DNA of 64,000 bases from Marinoscillum sp040222955 (GTDB lineage: Bacteria; Bacteroidota; Bacteroidia; Cytophagales; Cyclobacteriaceae). Made by a program: the position numbers and the translations under genes. The stretch lies in the NCBI RefSeq assembly GCF_040222955.1, contig NZ_JAVKCA010000022.1, forward strand, positions 236,425-300,424, given 5' to 3'. Below, one piece after another: positions 63,219 through 64,000 of this stretch. Under the pieces are notes generated by a model. That model saw only the letters and a list, made by a program, of their open reading frames with translations. It made no database searches and was not told the DNA's origin. Positions within the stretch are counted from its first letter, which is position 1. Each line of letters begins with the position of its first letter.

Positions 63219-64000
63219 TAAACAAAAAAAGCGATCCATACATACTTCGAATCGCTCAGTTGTACCCGGAGCGGGAGGCTACGTGCCCCGCTTGAACCCA
63301 CACGACCTTAAAGGGGATCAAGCAACATTCGTGTGGGGTATTACTATATAGTTATATTCTGAAAAACCGAATTAATCCACTGTGAATTAAGAAACGTTAG
63401 GACGCAAAGGTGGGTGGGGCATCCAAGCCTTGCCCGGCCGGGACAAGTGTGAATCATTTTGACTCCAGAAAGTTTTAAAAAAGGCCAAAAACGATGAGTC
63501 AAAATGATTTTTTGCGTGCGACCGGCTAGGTTGGTGCCTTCTGTCGTTTAACCAGCTGTTTTCTTTGCCTACGCGGCCCGGGGCAAGCAAAGAAAATGAA
63601 GGGTTAGCAGCCAATCGGTTGGATTGAGTCATATGAGATGTCAGATTGCGGATCACTATCAACCTTTTATACAATCTCCCCACAACTTTATTGCTTGATC
63701 CCTTAAAGGTCATGCTCCTATATTCTTCTTAAACAAAAAAAGCGATCCATACTTCGAATCGCTCATTTGTACCCGGAGCGGGAGGCTACGCGCCCCGCTT
63801 GAACCCACACGACCTTAAAGGTCATGCTCCTATATTCTTCTTAAACAAAAAAAGCGATCCATAATTCGAATCGCTCATTTGTACCCGGAGCGGGAGGCTA
63901 CGCGCCCCGCTTGAACCCACACGACCTTAAAGGTCATGCTCCTATATTCTTCTTAAACAAAAAAAGCGATCCATAATTCGAATCGCTCATTTGTACCCGG
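63219..64000 (-). repeat. 112-bp tandem array: Leu-tRNA-like 3' half plus terminator
   Basis: Units begin at 63219 (split by the element at 63315-63701), 63730, 63842 and 63954. The last three are spaced exactly 112 bp apart, and the last is cut by the window end. On the minus strand each unit has a variable-arm/T-arm-like piece (TGACCTTTAAGGTCGTGTGG) leading to CCCGCTCCGGGTACA, the 3' end of a Leu-type tRNA. About 15 extra nt interrupt the T-arm. A hairpin AGCGAT/ATCGCT with TTTTTTT follows, a terminator. The 5' half of a tRNA is not present in any unit. Units 2 and 3 differ by one base; unit 1 has a 4-nt insertion and a few changes. Confidence 0.8.
63315..63701. mobile_element. MITE-like element (387 bp) inserted in repeat unit 1
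   Basis: The ends are imperfect terminal inverted repeats: left GGATCAAGCAACATTCGTG (63315-63333), and the reverse complement of the right end (63701 inward) reads GGATCAAGCAATAAAGTTG. They agree for about 11 bases, then partially, and again at TGTGGGG. CTTAAAGG is duplicated at 63307-63314 and 63702-63709. Removing the element and one duplicate restores a unit like the others (CACACGACCTTAAAGGTCATGC). The interior has a 14-bp stem (63452-63465 with 63496-63509), a 10-bp stem (63559-63568 with 63587-63596), and no transposase. Confidence 0.8.

Noticed and set aside
63387..63713. A 108-codon open frame on the minus strand across the repeat/element region
   Set aside because: It runs across the right end of the inserted element and begins inside the tRNA-like repeat. 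Its composition does not look like a protein, and no family is recognised.
63219..64000. CRISPR array
   Set aside because: The units are 112 bp long with no short repeat and unique spacers; unit sequence is the same throughout.
63730..64000. A complete tRNA gene in the repeat array
   Set aside because: Only the 3' half is present in each unit, and an extra 15 nt interrupts the T-arm. No D-arm or anticodon arm is seen.

Overview
The window is a chromosomal segment of a gliding, T9SS-bearing Bacteroidota, most likely a marine Cytophagales-type bacterium. The reasons are the gldK-gldL-gldM-gldN core with an upstream PorP/SprF protein, a PorW/SprE lipoprotein, a giant secreted lamin-tail protein with a FlgD-like C-terminus, a TonB receptor with a carboxypeptidase-like N-terminal domain, LytS/LytTR signalling, a Reg_prop sensor kinase, an atp operon without atpD/atpC, and several TAnnTTTG promoter elements. 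Species cannot be fixed from this sequence alone.

Layout. 1-1.8 kb (minus): RluB-type pseudouridine synthase, ScpB and a DksA/TraR-like protein without zinc ligands. 1.8-6.1 kb (plus): lipoprotein asparaginase, AsmA-like protein and M28 peptidase, then an intergenic region with two copies of a long-loop hairpin. 6.4-15.3 kb (minus): small GNAT protein and the 2819-residue secreted protein. 15.4-17.6 kb (plus): asd and a THUMP-like methyltransferase. 17.6-25.8 kb (minus): UbiA-like membrane protein with a methyltransferase, atpBEFHAG, two small Fo-accessory proteins, bactofilin and an M23 peptidase. 25.9-32.6 kb (plus): PorW/SprE, PBP1A and UvrC. 32.6-41.8 kb (minus): the T9SS motor/ring locus, preceded by an Omp85-like protein, a DUF4271 protein, uroporphyrinogen-III synthase and PorP/SprF. 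41.8-43.3 kb (plus): HemW and a small unknown. 43.3-49.7 kb (minus): LytTR regulator and LytS-type kinase, UvrA, LOG protein and a TIGR01777 epimerase. 49.8-56.8 kb: unknown secreted protein, TonB receptor with a beta-helix lipoprotein, MoxR ATPase and an intact zinc-finger DksA/TraR protein. 56.8-59.2 kb (minus): an arsenic cluster arsR - VOC protein - arsI - decayed arsenate reductase/PTP - arsO, with two near-identical palindromic operators. 60.1-63.2 kb (plus): a periplasmic-propeller histidine kinase. 63.2-64.0 kb: a 112-bp tandem repeat built from a Leu-tRNA-like 3' half plus a terminator, interrupted by a 387-bp MITE-like element with terminal inverted repeats and a target duplication.

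How the genes fit together. Most of the window is housekeeping plus cell-envelope machinery. The T9SS genes (gldKLMN, porP/sprF, porW/sprE) make the apparatus that should export the giant lamin-tail protein. PBP1A, bactofilin and M23 act on the wall. The accessory or recently rearranged parts are the ars cluster, which has a broken reductase gene and no visible efflux pump, and the repeat/MITE array at the right edge. The tRNA-like array probably continues past the window end.
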